Part shown: in pieces, positions 11,301 through 24,887 of the stretch
How the letters are laid out: each line of letters begins with the position of its first letter
Position numbering within the stretch: the stretch's first letter is position 1
NCBI GenBank assembly: GCA_964036295.1
Contig: OZ038469.1
Location: 12,085,591 to 12,149,590, forward strand
Length of the DNA stretch: 64,000 bases
Direction of reading: 5' to 3'
DNA from: Plumapathes pennacea
Lineage: Eukaryota > Cnidaria > Anthozoa > Antipatharia > Myriopathidae
Made by a program: the position numbers and the translations under genes
The notes under the pieces: generated by a model
What the model was told of the DNA's origin: nothing
Databases searched by the model: none
The model's input: only the letters and a program-made list of their open reading frames with translations

Positions 11301-14300
11301 TTGAACTTGTACTTGGGCTTCACCTGCAATTTCTTGTCTTGCCAGACAGATCCATAAGGTCATTATTCCCAAAAGGATATACATCTGATAGTCAGGTAAG
11401 ATTTCTCATAACAGGACTTATCCTATGGTACATGTAAAATATTTTGGTAACTACAGCTGAACTTCCACCTCTATTTAACGGCCAGCTATTTTTGTCCATA
11501 CATTAAATTTTTATTGTGGTCTGTATACTGTACATGAGTGGACATGTTCTGCAAGTTTATTTCTTTATATTTGTTTTAGCTCAGTGTACAAATAGTGTGT
11601 TACCATCGCAAATTCCAGACCAATATGGAGACATCAGAAAGTTAATGAGAACACCAGATTTGTTTTTCCTTTGAATTAACACAGTTAGTAAACAAATGGC
11701 ATATGCTAGATGCTATTTTGTCACTTTTTTTCTGTCTGATTATCTAATGTTTAGATAACCTGTAACTTACTGGCATCAGATGGCATGAACAACCCAGATG
11801 TGGCGGCTGTTAATGGAGGTACGGTGTGATGATCAGCAGAGCTATGATGTTGCAACTTAAGAATACTGCACAGTGTAGCTTGTGCATGTACAGTAGTTAA
11901 CGCTTGAATTTTGTTTTGAAGGGGACATATTATGTTGACATGAATATTAAGATCTGACAGTAGGGAAGGGGATTAAACTGATGACTAAAATGAACAGAAC
12001 TTGAATGGTAAAGTTGGTGTTCTTCTTGAATTAAAGTTTTTGCAGAACTACAGTAATTATTAAGTGGTAAAAAGAATTTGGATGGATTAAAGATAACTTG
12101 AACCCAAAGAGAGAAGAGGGACCGATTGCTAGTTAACGATTGAAAGTCATGTAAGGTGTTTGTGGAGAAGAATTTATAGATTTTTTTTCCTCAACAGCCT
12201 CAGCAGCACTTGCTGTCTCAAACATTCCATGGAATGGACCCATTGGTAAGAAGTACAGTATGGCAGTAGTTTTAATCATCTGAATGGGTTTCAGTAGAAC
12301 TATTTTTTGCAAGGGACCATTGATGGATACATTGTACTTATCTTCAATGTTTATATGTTCCAAGAAATGAACAGTTGCTCAAGAGTGTGGGTCAAGCTAT
12401 TAAGCTTTGAGGAACAAATTTTAATTTCTTTTGAGTAATTGACACACCTTTCACTCAATAGTTCAAGGACTTAGGATTTCTATGTCAGGTTTATTACCAT
12501 TAACAGTGGTAGGATAGACTCACAGATTCTCACACTAGAAATGTTATTTCTGCTACAGGAGCTGTCCGGGTTGCGGAAGTGGATGGCGAGCTGATTGTGA
12601 ATCCAGTGACAACACAACTATGTGAGAGCACTCTGAACTTGGTGGTTTCTTGCTCTGAAACAAAAGTTGGTGGGTATATCAGTGATGCTGTAGAATCCTC
12701 TCAATAATCCTTGGTGCCCTGGTGGTTTTTTAAGGCTGCATTGTCATGGATAGGTTTTTACGAAACAGTCTGTGATTGGCAGAGTTGATTTTAACATTGA
12801 GACAGCTCTTCATACTTTGTCTGTAGAATTTAACTTTGATCAAAGCTAGTTGCATGCAACCCAAGAAATTATCAACGTTTCTCTTGGCTGTGTGACTTTT
12901 CCGTAGTGATGCTGGAGGGAACTGCTAAAGAAGTCAACACAGAGAGGTTTTGTGAGGCCATTCAGCTAGCTTTTTATGAGGTAATGTCTATTATTTTTAC
13001 TGATAAATTAGTTTCTCTTCCCATGTCTAAACATAGACCTGTGGCCCAGTTAGCTGACCCTCCCATCCTAAACTAGCTTTTAGATAAAAAAAAAACCTTG
13101 GTTTGGGGTTTGCCACTGTCTTGGGCTGGCCTAAAAGCACATGTAGTTTGGTCCCTGGTCAGCCATGTTGTTGAAAATTTCCCCATAATTTTTAAAAAAA
13201 TAGTTCTGTTATTGTTTTTCCCCACATTCAGTCACAGCCTATCATCAAGGCATTAAAACAGTTCCAAGAGCGTGCTGGGAAGATAAAAAGGGATCACACA
13301 ATCCCCAGCCCTCCATCTGTAGAACTTACAGATGCTGTAGAGAGGTTAGTATTCCATATGACATTACACCTTCATTCATTACACCATCATTTATTTGCAT
13401 TCACACATGTGGTTACAAACAAGGAACTATACTAGAAAAAAGGTGGAAATATTCAGCAGTTGGTGTGATGTCTTCTCACAGATAAACTCCTTCCCCCTTT
13501 TTTTGACACAAATTTTCCAGCAAAATACCACTCATAAGTGCTATACATAGTATAGGCTGTCAAAATACTGTGCTCATACGAACAGTAAAGAACTAATGTG
13601 TTTAACAGTGACTACGTATCACTGCTGCTTGTCAACCCCATGAAACACCCATGAAATTTCCATTAAAAAATTCATGGGTGTTACCCCATGAAAATAGATG
13701 GGTTTTCATGGGGTTTTTCATGGGGTTTTCATGGGTTTTTTTGCTATGGTGAAGTACATACAGTACCCCATGAAAATCTATGAGAAACCAATGAATAGTC
13801 AAAAAATTTCTTGAGTCTAAAACTCATGAAAAAAGTGCTGACCACCTCAATGAAAATCCCATATTTATCTTATTGACACATTCGGAATGACTCTGTACTT
13901 ATTTGTCACTTGGTTGACATTTTTTGCTTCTTGTTTTTGGCTTGGAATTCTTAGACTTCTTTCTTCTGTTACTCATGTTGCTTTTATAAATCAATATTCA
14001 AGTTTCTTTTGTTTACTTGCTTCTTTAGATTTGCAGCTGAAAGATTAGACCAGATTTTCTCAAATTTTAGTTATACGAAGGTGAGTTTCAAGAGGTAACA
14101 GATGTCAGTGCAATGAGTGATATCTCCTATTTTGTTACCATTATGTTTGTGTCCAGATTTGCGTAAATGCAGTAAATGTGCATGACAACCACACTTTGCC
14201 AACATTCTTCAAGAAAGCCATACTTTCCTCTTGCAAAACATTTGCTGGCAGTTAATTAGCTATCTGCAAATGTTCGTCTAGTTAGTTAATATGTAGGTTT

Positions 14301-17300
14301 ATAAAATAACTATGATACTACGTGTGCCCTGATTGGCTAAATAACCATGTTAGATGAGAGTATATTACACGCTGACGCAATACGCGATGTTTTTTACTTG
14401 GCTAATTATTTTATAAAAGAAATATATAACGTGTTCCCGTGTAATATAGCCTCATCTAAACATGTGGGAAGTTGGGAGAACACGAGAGTAACGCCGGAAA
14501 CCACGAGGCCGCCAAGTGGTTTCCTTACGCTACTCTCGTGTTCTCCCAACTTCCCGCGTGTTTAGATGAGGCTATATTACATGGTGACGTGTTATATATT
14601 TCTTAAATACATTAGCAAATCCTGCACCTCAAACCACTATACTGCTTATCTATTTTTTGATAGCACAGTTTACATGTGTGAACACAAAACAGTGTGTTAT
14701 TTAGTTGATTTTGCAGCCCCATCCCATATTGCTTTTCTTTACTTTCAGTTGGAAAGAGATGATGCTATGTTTTCATTAGGGGATGAATGTGTTGAAAAAC
14801 TTCAAGGTATCAATATTTAGATGTAAAGAGGACTTTAGGTTCCATATATACTGTACTGTAAGTTTGATTCTGTTGTTCAAAAATTTTACAGTGCTTAACA
14901 TTAATGATTGCCCGCTATGCAGGGGCAACCAAAATATTTGGTCAGACAGGTAAATTTAGGGGCATGCAACCAGAAAATATAAAAGATCCAATAATTTTTG
15001 TTTGAAATCAATGTGCAGTCCAAAGGGCAACCAATCTATAACCTTAATGTTGATCACTGTGTTTTAAGCCATTGATGCAAGTGTAAGTCGAGTAAATTGA
15101 GAGCAAGTTCGATCCATCATTGCAATTCAAAATGACCGAGCCAGACTTTCATGTTACCACGATTCAGTAAGATATTGAGATGCAGTTTTACATCTGTGAC
15201 CAGTTTTAGTCAGTACTGTAAGTACAGATCCTAAAAGACACTTTACATCAGTAAAGTGTCTTTTGATCTGTTTTGCCACACACTGACATCCTCTGTTAAG
15301 TAACTAGTGCAGATATTTCACAAGTATTTCCTGGGTTGACCATCAGTAATAACATTTGGCGTGAAGTCACTGTACTTAGCTCCCAAATACTCAAGGATGG
15401 CATAATAATAAAGTGATCAATTAAGTTTGTTCTTTTTTTCTGATGTTTGCAGAACAGTTCCCAACACTTGAGCCAAACAGCATATCAAATGTGTATTTTG
15501 GTGTCTGTCGGTCTGTTTTACGAGGAAATGTTTTGAAAAAGTTGCAGAGGTACTTACACCTACAATAACACTTGACTATAAAACCAGACAGTCCAAGCAA
15601 GTTACATAGTAATAGACTATTTGAGATGAATGCTGACCAATGGAAGTGATGTCAAGAATGTATTTCCACTGTGCAATATATAAACCCATAATTGATCACT
15701 CTACATATATATCACCATACATCACATGAAACTTAATTCCACTTGTTTCTATAATGTAGATGCAAACAGCAACTTCAGATTGGCTAATTAAAAAAAGCCA
15801 CCATTGTTATAAGCACTTATCCATTTGTTGGTGCTTCTCTTGTTTGCAGATGTGATGGTCGTGCATTTGATGCCCTTAGACCGTTATCTTGTGAAGTGGA
15901 CTTGTTTTCTCCATTACATGGGTCAGCTCTCTTCACAAGAGGAGAAACGCAGGTACTTTGATAAATCTTCATCCATGCATGTCATCCATGTATGTCATCC
16001 ATAGGTTGTCTATGAAGCTGCCAATTTTCATTAGGTTTTGCCTCATGGGGCCCTCTGTATTTGACATCGTGTTTGTCTAAAAGCTGATCTCTGGCAGTCT
16101 CATTTAGACCTATTATGGTGACCATCTTGCTTTGGGTGCTTATTGGAGGTTCCACTGTATTAATGTGGTCAGCAGAAAATTTAAGAAGTGAACTGTATTG
16201 TCTTGGAGTTATAACTACTTCTCAATCCATAGTGGACGACATACATATATTGGCTAAGCCAAGATTGCCTTTCTTCTTACAGGTCTTGAGTACAGCTACT
16301 CTTGGACCTGAAGGGCTTGCTGGTAAAGTGGACACTACATCAGAAGTAGTGGGGTAGGAAACCAACAAATATTGTGCAGTTTTAACTTCTTTTAGAGGCA
16401 AACGATTCTGTGGAGACTTCATAACATAACACAAGAAACTTTCTATTTTGATAAGCAACGTCTTTGATATATTTTTATTTGGTTTGCAGGGGTGAAAAGG
16501 AGAAGGACTTTATGCTACATTATGAGGTACAGTAACACTCAACACCCAGTATTACATCATGCATACCGGTAATGTACTTTTTCGTTTCCTGTTGTGTAAT
16601 TTTTGTTTCTGTTTATTATTTTTTGTTCTGTGCCCAGCTGAAAGCAGTCTTTACCTTTTCCAGATAGGTTACGATACGATACTGTGGTACATGTGAAAAG
16701 AATAACATTTGCAGTTGACACTGAAGGGTGCTATGTTCATTGTTAAGTTCCCTGAATCTGGGCTACCACATTTTGTGTCTCACAAGCCCTGTTCTATTAG
16801 TTGATACTTATGTCTGCATCTTGCTCTGCACATTTACAGTTTCCTCGATTCTCAACGAATGAAACAGGAAGAGTTGGTGGATTTAATCGCCGTGAGCTGG
16901 GACATGGTAAGTTATCAAACCCTCCATCATAGACTTTGGTGGGGCTGTCTGAGTTAATGGGATGATTTGATTTACAAAGCTTTGTTTTTACATGCATGCA
17001 ATGATAACAAAATAATGTCAAGTAACAGAACTTTAACATTATTCTCAAACCAGTCAGATTTCTGCAAAATCTTGCCAGTTGCTTTTACTGTGATTATTCA
17101 CTAGTTATATAATCTTTTGTTTATTCTTTATAGGGAAATTGGCAGAGAAAGCATTAGAGCCAGTCCTACCTAAAGACTTTCCATTTACTCTTAGAGTAAC
17201 AGCACAAGTTCTTAGTTCAAATGGTAAGTAGAGGGGTCTGCTGTATACTGCCAGCACTAACTACTTCATGCAAAACATGGGTCTCTGATGCTTTGTTTGA

Positions 17301-20300
17301 TCACCGAGAGTTCAACGTCAGTTTATAACATAAGACAGATAATTTGTGTTACCTGATTAGTTATAAAGATCGCAAGCAAGCCATCAAACTTCAGTGTCTT
17401 TGATCCTTTCTACTTTATTAGGGTCTTCATCAATGGCATCTGCTTGTGCTGGCAGCCTGGCACTGATGGATGCAGGTACGGTGACAAGATAGACTTGTGT
17501 TTGCAGTAGAATTTTGTTGGTGGGGAAACACATAAGGACTAACTTGGGAAGAAAAATATTCTTATCTGATGAAAAAGTTAGAAAGGTCAGGGGTAAAAGG
17601 AGGCAAAGAATAGATACAATCTTTCGTTCTGACATCCCATCATGCAATTATTATTGTTTTGTTAGAACATGCAGGTGGATCTAAAAGTGTGTTTGACAGC
17701 ATTGCTTAAATTGTGAGCATGCTGATCAGTGTAACATCACACAAATTTGGAGGGCTCCTTGAGCAATAGTGTGTTTGTTCCATGCCGTAAAACAGTGCGG
17801 TAGCATAGAAACTTTCCTGCAGTTCTAAGTGTTGTTAAATTTCGTCAGTTTTGGATTAAATTTATCGGACGAGTTGGAATTTTACACCTGAGCAATTTTT
17901 GGCACAAATCATATTGCAAGGTATCGATTAGTAAGAACACCAGATTCTAAACCAGCACAATCTGTGTTGCGCTGCTTGTCCCAGGTGTACCCATAGAAAC
18001 GGTCCTGCAGTTCTGTTTTCATCCATTTTGGATTGAATTTATCTGGCGAGTTCGAACATTGCACCTCGATCAGCGTGACACCAGATTCTCCACCAGTACA
18101 ATCTGGTTGTGCTGCTCTTCCCAAGTGTACCCATAGAAACATTCCTGCAGTTCTATTGTAATCTGTTTTGGATTGAATTTATCGGGCGAGTTCAAACATT
18201 ACACCTCGATCAGTGTGACACCAGATTCTCCACCAGTACTATCTGTGTTGTGCTGCTCTTCCCAGGTGTACCCATAGAAACATTCCTGCAGTTCTATTGT
18301 AATCTGTTTTGGATTGAATTTATTGGGCAAGTTCAAACATTACACCTCGATCAGTGTGACACCAGATTCTCCACCAGTACAATCTGTGTCATGCTGCTTG
18401 TTAGGTATACCTATAAAAAACTTTCCTGCAGTTCTATATTTTGTCTGTTTTAGATTGAATTTATTGGGTGAATTGGAACATTACTCCTTGATCAGTGTAA
18501 CAGCAGAATCTCCACCAGTACAATCTATGTCGTGCTACTTTTCCTAGGTGTACCCATCAAGAGACCAGTGGCTGGCTCAGCATGTGGACTGATTACTAGT
18601 GCAGATGCAGAGGACCCACAGAAACCAGACATTGACAAGTATCAGCTGCTCACAGATATCCTGGTGTGTTTTTGTTTCTATTTGTTTTTGCTGCCACAGT
18701 GTGGTTAAGCCAAACCAAATTAACTTATTAAAATGACACAAAAAAAAAAGAACTCTGCCTGACAGTAAGTTCTATTGTTGACACTGTCGTGTTGAACTTA
18801 ATGCAAATGAGCAAAATCCATTGTTTGAGGTAAATTGCACTGAGCTCAGAAGGTTAGTGGCATGGCATTTGAAGCAGGCCTAAGTCTTCTGGAAGCTCTC
18901 CCCTATGCTGACTAGTTTTTTTTCCTCTCTGTTTCCTGTATACATTGACACAAAGGAATGTAACTTTGATGTTAAAACTCTCTTGCTTATTTCAACTGGC
19001 TCCTGTTTCCAGGGCATTGAAGACTACATGGGTGACATGGATTTCAAAATGGCAGGAACAAGAGAGGGTATCACCTCTGTACAGGTGTGCCAAGAATCTG
19101 TTTAGATTTGCATGGTTGAGTCATTCAAATGCACTGTGAGAGTTCTTGAGAATCTTTGGGTATTATTTCGAGAGGAGCGAAATGTGAAAAAAGGCAATCT
19201 TATTATGTTGACCAAATCCAATGTGTATGTACCATATGTACATATTTTATCCATCGAAGTTATGTGCATTTGTTAGTGATATGTACCCTTAATGGTCTTA
19301 CTACTCATAGAATATATTGAAAGTATTGTTGCCAAAAGACATGGCACTGCATATACAAGAAATATTCATGGTATAGAAGTATTCTTTTCTCCATTTATTC
19401 CGTCATTTAGGCAGACTTCAAAGTCCCAGGTATTCCGCTTAAAATTGTCGAAGAGGCAGCAAGAAAGTGCACAGGTAGTGATATCTTCTTGAGGTTTGTC
19501 TTCTTTTAGCTGATGATACTGAGTTGTTTGGCAGCAAAAGGCAAACTGCTGTACCATTGAAGCTCAGTTTAATGAAACTCTGAGTCAATTATCTTTTCTT
19601 TTATTATCCATTTTTGTCATTATGTGGCATGCAACCTAAACAGTTTCAGGAAAGCCAGCTACGAATTGAAGTCAGGCCGTTCTGGTAAAAGACTGTTGTA
19701 CTAATCACCAGGCTGCCTGAACAATCTAAAGAGACTACTGGACCTGATAAATGTTTTCCTTTAATGTTTCAGAGGACCGGATGAAAGTTTTGGATGTCAT
19801 GGATGATGTTTTGTCTGAGTCTAGAAAAGAAAACAGCTCAAACAAACCAGTAACTGGTGAGTTTGATATTTATCTTATTTCAAATACTGTGGAAACAAAA
19901 CCTTTACTCCCAAAGAAAGCAATAACAACACCCTTACCCACCATACAAACACTAATAGGAATGTCCAAAGCTTCTTGAAAGGGGCCCTTTTAGTCAAGCG
20001 GATGTTTTTTGGAGGATGTTGACATTGTCCTTTATAGGTGTAGTATCTTGTATTTTTGTTGATCACATTCTTATTAGATTTTACTTCTTACCCCAGCAAC
20101 AATCAAAGTACCATCCAAAAAACGCGGCAAGTTTGTAGGAGCAGGGGGATTTGCCATAAGATCACTTCAGCGCGAGACAGGTAAGGTGCTCACAAAAGTG
20201 GAAAATACGGTGATTTATGTTAACATTTTGGAATTTTTGAAATATTTATGTTCTGTTTAGAGTTGAATTTCCCACTAGGAAGATACACAATTTTTATATC

Positions 20301-22013
20301 ACAGCAAAGTAGGTAAAAGAATTAAGCTTGTGGCGTACTACTTTCTGTCAAGTTGGTTGTACTTAAATGGATGCTTCTCTTGATTTTCCATTGCAGGTGT
20401 CACCTTTTCCTCAGCAAAAGAAGACGAATTTTCAGTTTATGCTCCAAATGAGGCATCACTCAAAGAAGCATTGAAGAAAGTTGATGCAATATTAAGTGAA
20501 AAGGTCTGTTTACCTCTAAAAGAAACTTTGTTGAGAGTGCTTCCACAGATAGTTACTATTTTTAGCAGCTAATTAACGTTATTGGGGAATTTAGGGTTCA
20601 GAAAAAATCGCTAAATAACTCGGTGAAAAAGAATGAGACACTACAAATAGTAACTTTAATGTAATAATTCATCAAACTCAATACGTAGAGATGAGGACGA
20701 AACCTTGGCAATGAATGCTCCGTGAATATTTTTTTCTTGTGCTTTGATTTTTTCCTTGTGATAATGTTTAATACTAGTATTTTTTAACTGGGCTAGCAGG
20801 GTGAACAATTTACAGATGATATTGCATCCATATAGTACATTGAGGTAATATTGCTGATTTACTTTGTTTTTGTGTTCATTGTGTGTTTTGCAGGACTGGG
20901 ATTCACTTCTCGAAGTTGGTTCCAGTTATTCTGCAGTTATAAGAGAAATCAGGTAATGTGTCACTTTTACCACCAAACTTAATACAGCAGTCAAATTGTT
21001 CTTATATGGACTGTGGGAAGAACTCTCTCATCTGGGAGTTTGCACGACGTAAAATTGCTTTGATCCCTTGCATGCATGCTGCAAAATACTATGTATCTGA
21101 GACTTGGATTGGTCCTTGTACATAGCAGAAGTACTCATTGTTTAATTAAGTACCATGGCCCAGCACCACTAGATGTGGAACTGCCTTAGGGTCAAACTAA
21201 GCTCTAACTTGTAAACAACAGGTGTGAATGTTTTGTCAAGTTTACCACTAATGTTATATTTTATACTGCAGAGAATATGGTGCTATGATTGAGATGTTTC
21301 CCAACATGCCAAATACTCTTCTTCATGTGTCAGAAATGGATCACTTTAGGGTAAGAGAAATCTCAGTAAACAGGAGCGTCATTGACGAGTATTATTCGTG
21401 AACGACAATTAGGTAAAGCTTTTTAAAGGCAGACTTGATCGTCATATAAAACGTGACTGTCATTGCACTCCTTTAAAAGATCTAAATGAACACACGTTGT
21501 TTAGCAAAGTTCATGGTTTTATGTTGTATAATTCATTTCAATAAAGAGAAAACATGTCAGTAAAAAGATGAATATAGGGGGATTTACATCTGTATTAATG
21601 CTGACCAACGATGGGTAAATCATTAAGGGAAACAGCATCTGACACTGTACCTTGAAGATGAAAGCTTATTAAACCATGGCTTGCCGCCATTTCACCTATG
21701 CATTTCTCTCAGTGGTTTGAGAGAATCATCTGTTGAGCTCAGGGGAACATGTTGTGGATATTTTCATCCAGGCTGGTAGTTGCTCTGTAATATTAAACAT
21801 TTTTCATCTTCAAAGGTGCGTCATCCAAATGATGTGGGTCTCAGAGTTGGCGAGACTATCACAGTTAAGTTCCTTGGCTTAGATCCTGTTAACAAGAAAC
21901 CCAAGGTCTCTAGAAAGGCGCTGTTAACCCCAGCTACACAGAGAAAAAGGCGAACCAGTGCAAATGACAAATTCGTCGATGCCGTTCTCCAAGACGACAA
22001 CAAGGGAGTGTGA
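8368..22013 (+). CDS. PNPT1: Polyribonucleotide nucleotidyltransferase 1, mitochondrial (PNPase), 28 exons, complete
   Basis: Exons: 8368-8510, 8591-8651, 10176-10253, 11054-11159, 11346-11395, 11755-11818, 12198-12245, 12559-12669, 12907-12980, 13232-13344, 14029-14080, 14749-14806, 15453-15549, 15850-15952, 16283-16353, 16490-16526, 16840-16906, 17134-17223, 17422-17475, 18548-18663, 19013-19084, 19411-19474, 19773-19856, 20097-20180, 20397-20503, 20894-20952, 21272-21350, 21816-22013. All phases agree and total 779 codons plus stop, close to the human protein. Order: basic mitochondrial presequence ([18 protein letters not shown]), first RNase PH domain ([12 protein letters not shown]), helical linker, second RNase PH domain with the catalytic block [17 protein letters not shown] domain with loop GAGG near residue 615, and C-terminal S1 domain ending [10 protein letters not shown]. 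PNPase is a phosphate-dependent 3'-5' exoribonuclease of matrix and intermembrane space, acting in RNA turnover and import. No break or missing key block was seen. Confidence 0.97.
13637..13745. repeat. Local direct and inverted CATGGG/CCCATG repeats
   Basis: Many copies of CATGGGGTTTT and CCCATGAAA are packed together in PNPT1 intron 10 and can pair with each other. Confidence 0.7.
14350..14605. repeat. Long fold-back element in PNPT1 intron 11
   Basis: An arm at about 14418-14495 (from AGAAATATATAACGTG through ACACGAGAGTAACG) is nearly perfectly complementary to about 14527-14605 (CGCTACTCTCGTG through TTATATATTTCT). The loop is about 30 bp and GC-rich. A related fragment lies at 7140-7215. 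Confidence 0.85.
17800..18547 (+). repeat. About 140-bp tandem repeat that copies the exon 20 splice-acceptor junction
   Basis: PNPT1 intron 19 holds about five diverged units. The junction motif CCCAGGTGTACCCAT recurs with GTGTAC at 17985, 18125 (CCCAAG, acceptor AG kept), 18266 and 18405 (TTAGGTATACC). The real acceptor is at 18548 (CCTAGGTGTACCCATC). Spacings are 140, 141, 139 and 143 bp. Each unit also carries CCTGCAGTTCTAT and GATTCTCCACCAGTAC. Only the last copy leads into the open exon; in the earlier copies the GTGTACCCAT is followed by TAGAAAC and stops in frame. Confidence 0.9.
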
Positions 22014-22719
22014 TCCTTATGCTTTTTGTGAGGGGGAGCAGAATGTCTACCCGTGGAGAAGGCGTAGGTTGTTTTACTTTTGGTTAGAGCGGTGTTCAAT
22101 TGGCGCGTATCACAAAAGCTGCAAGGCAACAGATTAAACCAACCAGAATTTAAAGCAGTTTACAAAAACTTGCTTGTTTCTTTGAGCTAATTGCGCTGAT
22201 CACCGTGGGAATTTTCTCTGGTTTCTGATTGGCGAAGAACCAACCAACCAAAAGCGCATCAAATGTCAAACAACCACACGATTATGTTTCGTCAATCGAA
22301 AACCGCTCTATGTTGTTCTTAATGACTTAAACAATACAATGTCTAAGAAGGGATCCCTGTGCTTTGCGAGGTTCAAGGGTGGGCGGCCGTGTCTCCATAC
22401 ACAAATTACAGCGGAGGGTCCAACGTTCATGGTCATGGCATGCATTTGTTTGAGGGATGAGACCAAGGTTGTTTAAAAAATCCCCCCCCCCCCCCCCCCC
22501 CAAAAAAAAAGACTAAATGAAAAACTAAACCAAAAACAAGACAAATCAAAACAAGACAAGACAAATCATTTCTGTCTGGTTTGGTTACACGATATCACCG
22601 TGCTTTTCCATTTACAAAAATCAAAAACAAATAAAACTAAGCAAAAACTAAGACTAAAACAAAACAAAAAAACAAAAACAAAAACAACAAAAACAAAAAC
22701 AAAAACAAAAACAAAAACA

Positions 22720-22750
<31 letters not shown>

Positions 22751-23699
22751 CAAAACAAAACAAAGCAAGATATGTATTCATATTCTTGACTGACCGGACT
22801 TATTTAGTCCTATTCCCCCCATCTCACCCCCCATATTTATTTGGCCATGAGCAAATGTAAGAAGCCTCTCTTTGACAGATGGGTCGTGATTTAGGAACGT
22901 GTTTTTTGGGTACATCTTTGCTAGGGCTCTACTGCTCTACCAGCCTCGCTTCCATGGCAAGGACAGGGGATGGGGTTGCGGGGAGGGAGTTGTTTGGAGG
23001 GGGGTTGCATTGATACTGCACGCCAAGTAAAGTAATGGTGCTGTTACTGAGAATTCTACAACTTCACTGTTCTGTTCTCTGCTGATGCGCGCCTTGAATT
23101 TTTGTATTGCTGATCGACCTCTCCACCGAAGGAATGCGCTTTTATAGGGTTTATCAATAGATTTATACAAGTGAACACGCGACTTGTACCGATCAACCGC
23201 TCTACCATTGATAGATACTATATTACCGATCGACCGCTCTGCCGGTTTACAGTTCTGCCGCTCTACAAATTTCGGTCGTTTCGGCTCGCCTACGTCTCAG
23301 GTCGGTTCGCTAACGTGTCAAAGTCGATTCGCTAATGTGTCAAAGTTGATTCGCCTAATAATTTGTATCACACAAAAATCGTATTATCATAACTCTGGCG
23401 TCGACAAGCGAACAAAACTCGGGTCATGGTTGGAAATTGGGTGTAAAATGGACCCAACTTGTAAAGCCTATAAAAGTCAGCTTTTTAATGCAGGATGATG
23501 AAATTTTGCAGGATGCTACAGAATGGAATGATGCATAATAGAAGTGATCTACATACCATAATAAGCACATTATAAGTTAAATATTAACCTGAATGTCATT
23601 TTCACAATATTTTCACTGAATTCACTCCCCATACCTTTTTTTCTAGCCTATTAACTTGGGAAGGCTAGTATTTGTCTCAATGACACTAGACACCTTGCA
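22014..23699. other. Intergenic region after PNPT1
   Basis: PNPT1 3' flank, a C-then-A homopolymer junction (22484-22509), an (AAAAC)n repeat, and at 23190-23350 short diverged repeats built on CGATTCGCTAATGTGTCAAA. No gene is supported. Confidence 0.5.
22660..22765. repeat. (AAAAAC)n/(AAAAC)n simple repeat
   Basis: Long run of CAAAAA and CAAAA units. The open frames across it on both strands are repeat artefacts. Confidence 0.9.
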
Positions 23700-24071
23700 C
23701 TACAAACCTATGGAGCGATTTTGGGTTTGACGAAATTGTGTTGCTATGGCAATGTCATTAAGTCTCTGAAAATATAACATGCAATAACTAAGAGAATTTG
23801 ATAAAATGAAAAAAGGCTCCATAGGTTTGTAGAAGAGCCTCACATGAACAACTGGGCCAAATTTGGTGGCAAATGGATAAAATCTGAAAAATAAAAGTGT
23901 AAGGGGGCAGCTAAAATATGCGAAATACACTGTTTTCGGGAAATCGTCACTAAACTCTGAGAATGATAGTACTGAAAGCCAGAGCAGAACTATCACCTTC
24001 TGTCTTGCCAGCCTCCGTGCCACCCTGTATTTCTTGTGCTGCACATCAATCCTCTTCTCTGCTCTCAAAAT

Positions 24072-24602
24072 TCATGTGGAATCTCTCCTTTTGCTCTCAT
24101 CACTGGTGTGGCAACCAACACTTAGTCCTGCCTGCAGCATAACCTTGTGCTTGGCAGATGCTCCACTGCTAAAATGCAGAGCAGCTGATGCTGTTGCCAT
24201 CTGAATTCTGTTCTGTCCATGCCACTTGTGTTTTGGACATCTGGCCCAAACCAAAGCATTGACAGATTCATTTGCATTCTGGGTGTACCCAGGAAGGCAT
24301 CTTGAAAGCAAGACAGGGTCACTGAGCCTCTCATATATAGGCTCCAAATGCTTTTCAAACACTGGGTCCAAGTGATATGGCTTGTCTGGACATGGCAGTT
24401 TTTTCTTGTGCTTGCACCAAGAGTTGTTTGGGCAGTATTGGTGCCGGTCTTTGTCACCAATCTTCAGTCTGTGGTATAACCCAGCCTTTATTTCTTTCTT
24501 CATGGCATTGACAGCAGCATCTCTTTCATGCACTGAAGTGATGTCTCTGTTAACATTGTTCCGGATGGCTTTCCCGTAGTTACGTTTGAGTTTTCAATAG
24601 CA
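24072..24602 (-). pseudogene. Mutator-like transposase, C-terminal remnant
   Basis: The minus-strand frame runs from NYGKAIRNNV through HQYCPNNSWCKHKK and LEPIYERLSDPVLLSRCL to TQNANESVNALVWARCPK. This is the distinctive block order of Mutator-like transposase domains common in cnidarian genomes. The frame meets a TGA just upstream of KLKRNYGKAIRNN, and the N-terminal catalytic part is not recognisable in the next kilobase. It is therefore a 5'-truncated or decayed copy. An adjacent in-phase exon with a valid acceptor was not found. Confidence 0.7.
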
Positions 24603-24887
24603 GTTCCCATAAAATCTTCCATCCTCTCTGGGCCACTAACCGAATCAGATGTCTCCAACACTCCGCTCAGCTGTACTGTGGTCACATACGGTGCTAAAAA
24701 AATCCTTAAAGTGTCTTACAAGGTCTGTGTTTTCCACTGCTGAAGTTCACTGGGCCATCTGAAAGAATTAATAATATTGAAAGTTAATAACTCCATGGAA
24801 AAACGGTGTATGTGATTATGTATAAGTTTTCATTAAAACGCTGGTGAGAATTTGTGAAAATTTCACAATATTGACATAAATTGCATT

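Noticed and set aside
18109-18453. 114-residue plus-strand frame in PNPT1 intron 19
   Set aside because: It is generated by the 140-bp tandem repeat and repeats itself; it is not an exon.
22566-22860. Lys/Thr-rich and Phe/Val-rich frames on both strands
   Set aside because: They are produced by the (AAAAAC)n repeat, with no splice sites or similarity.
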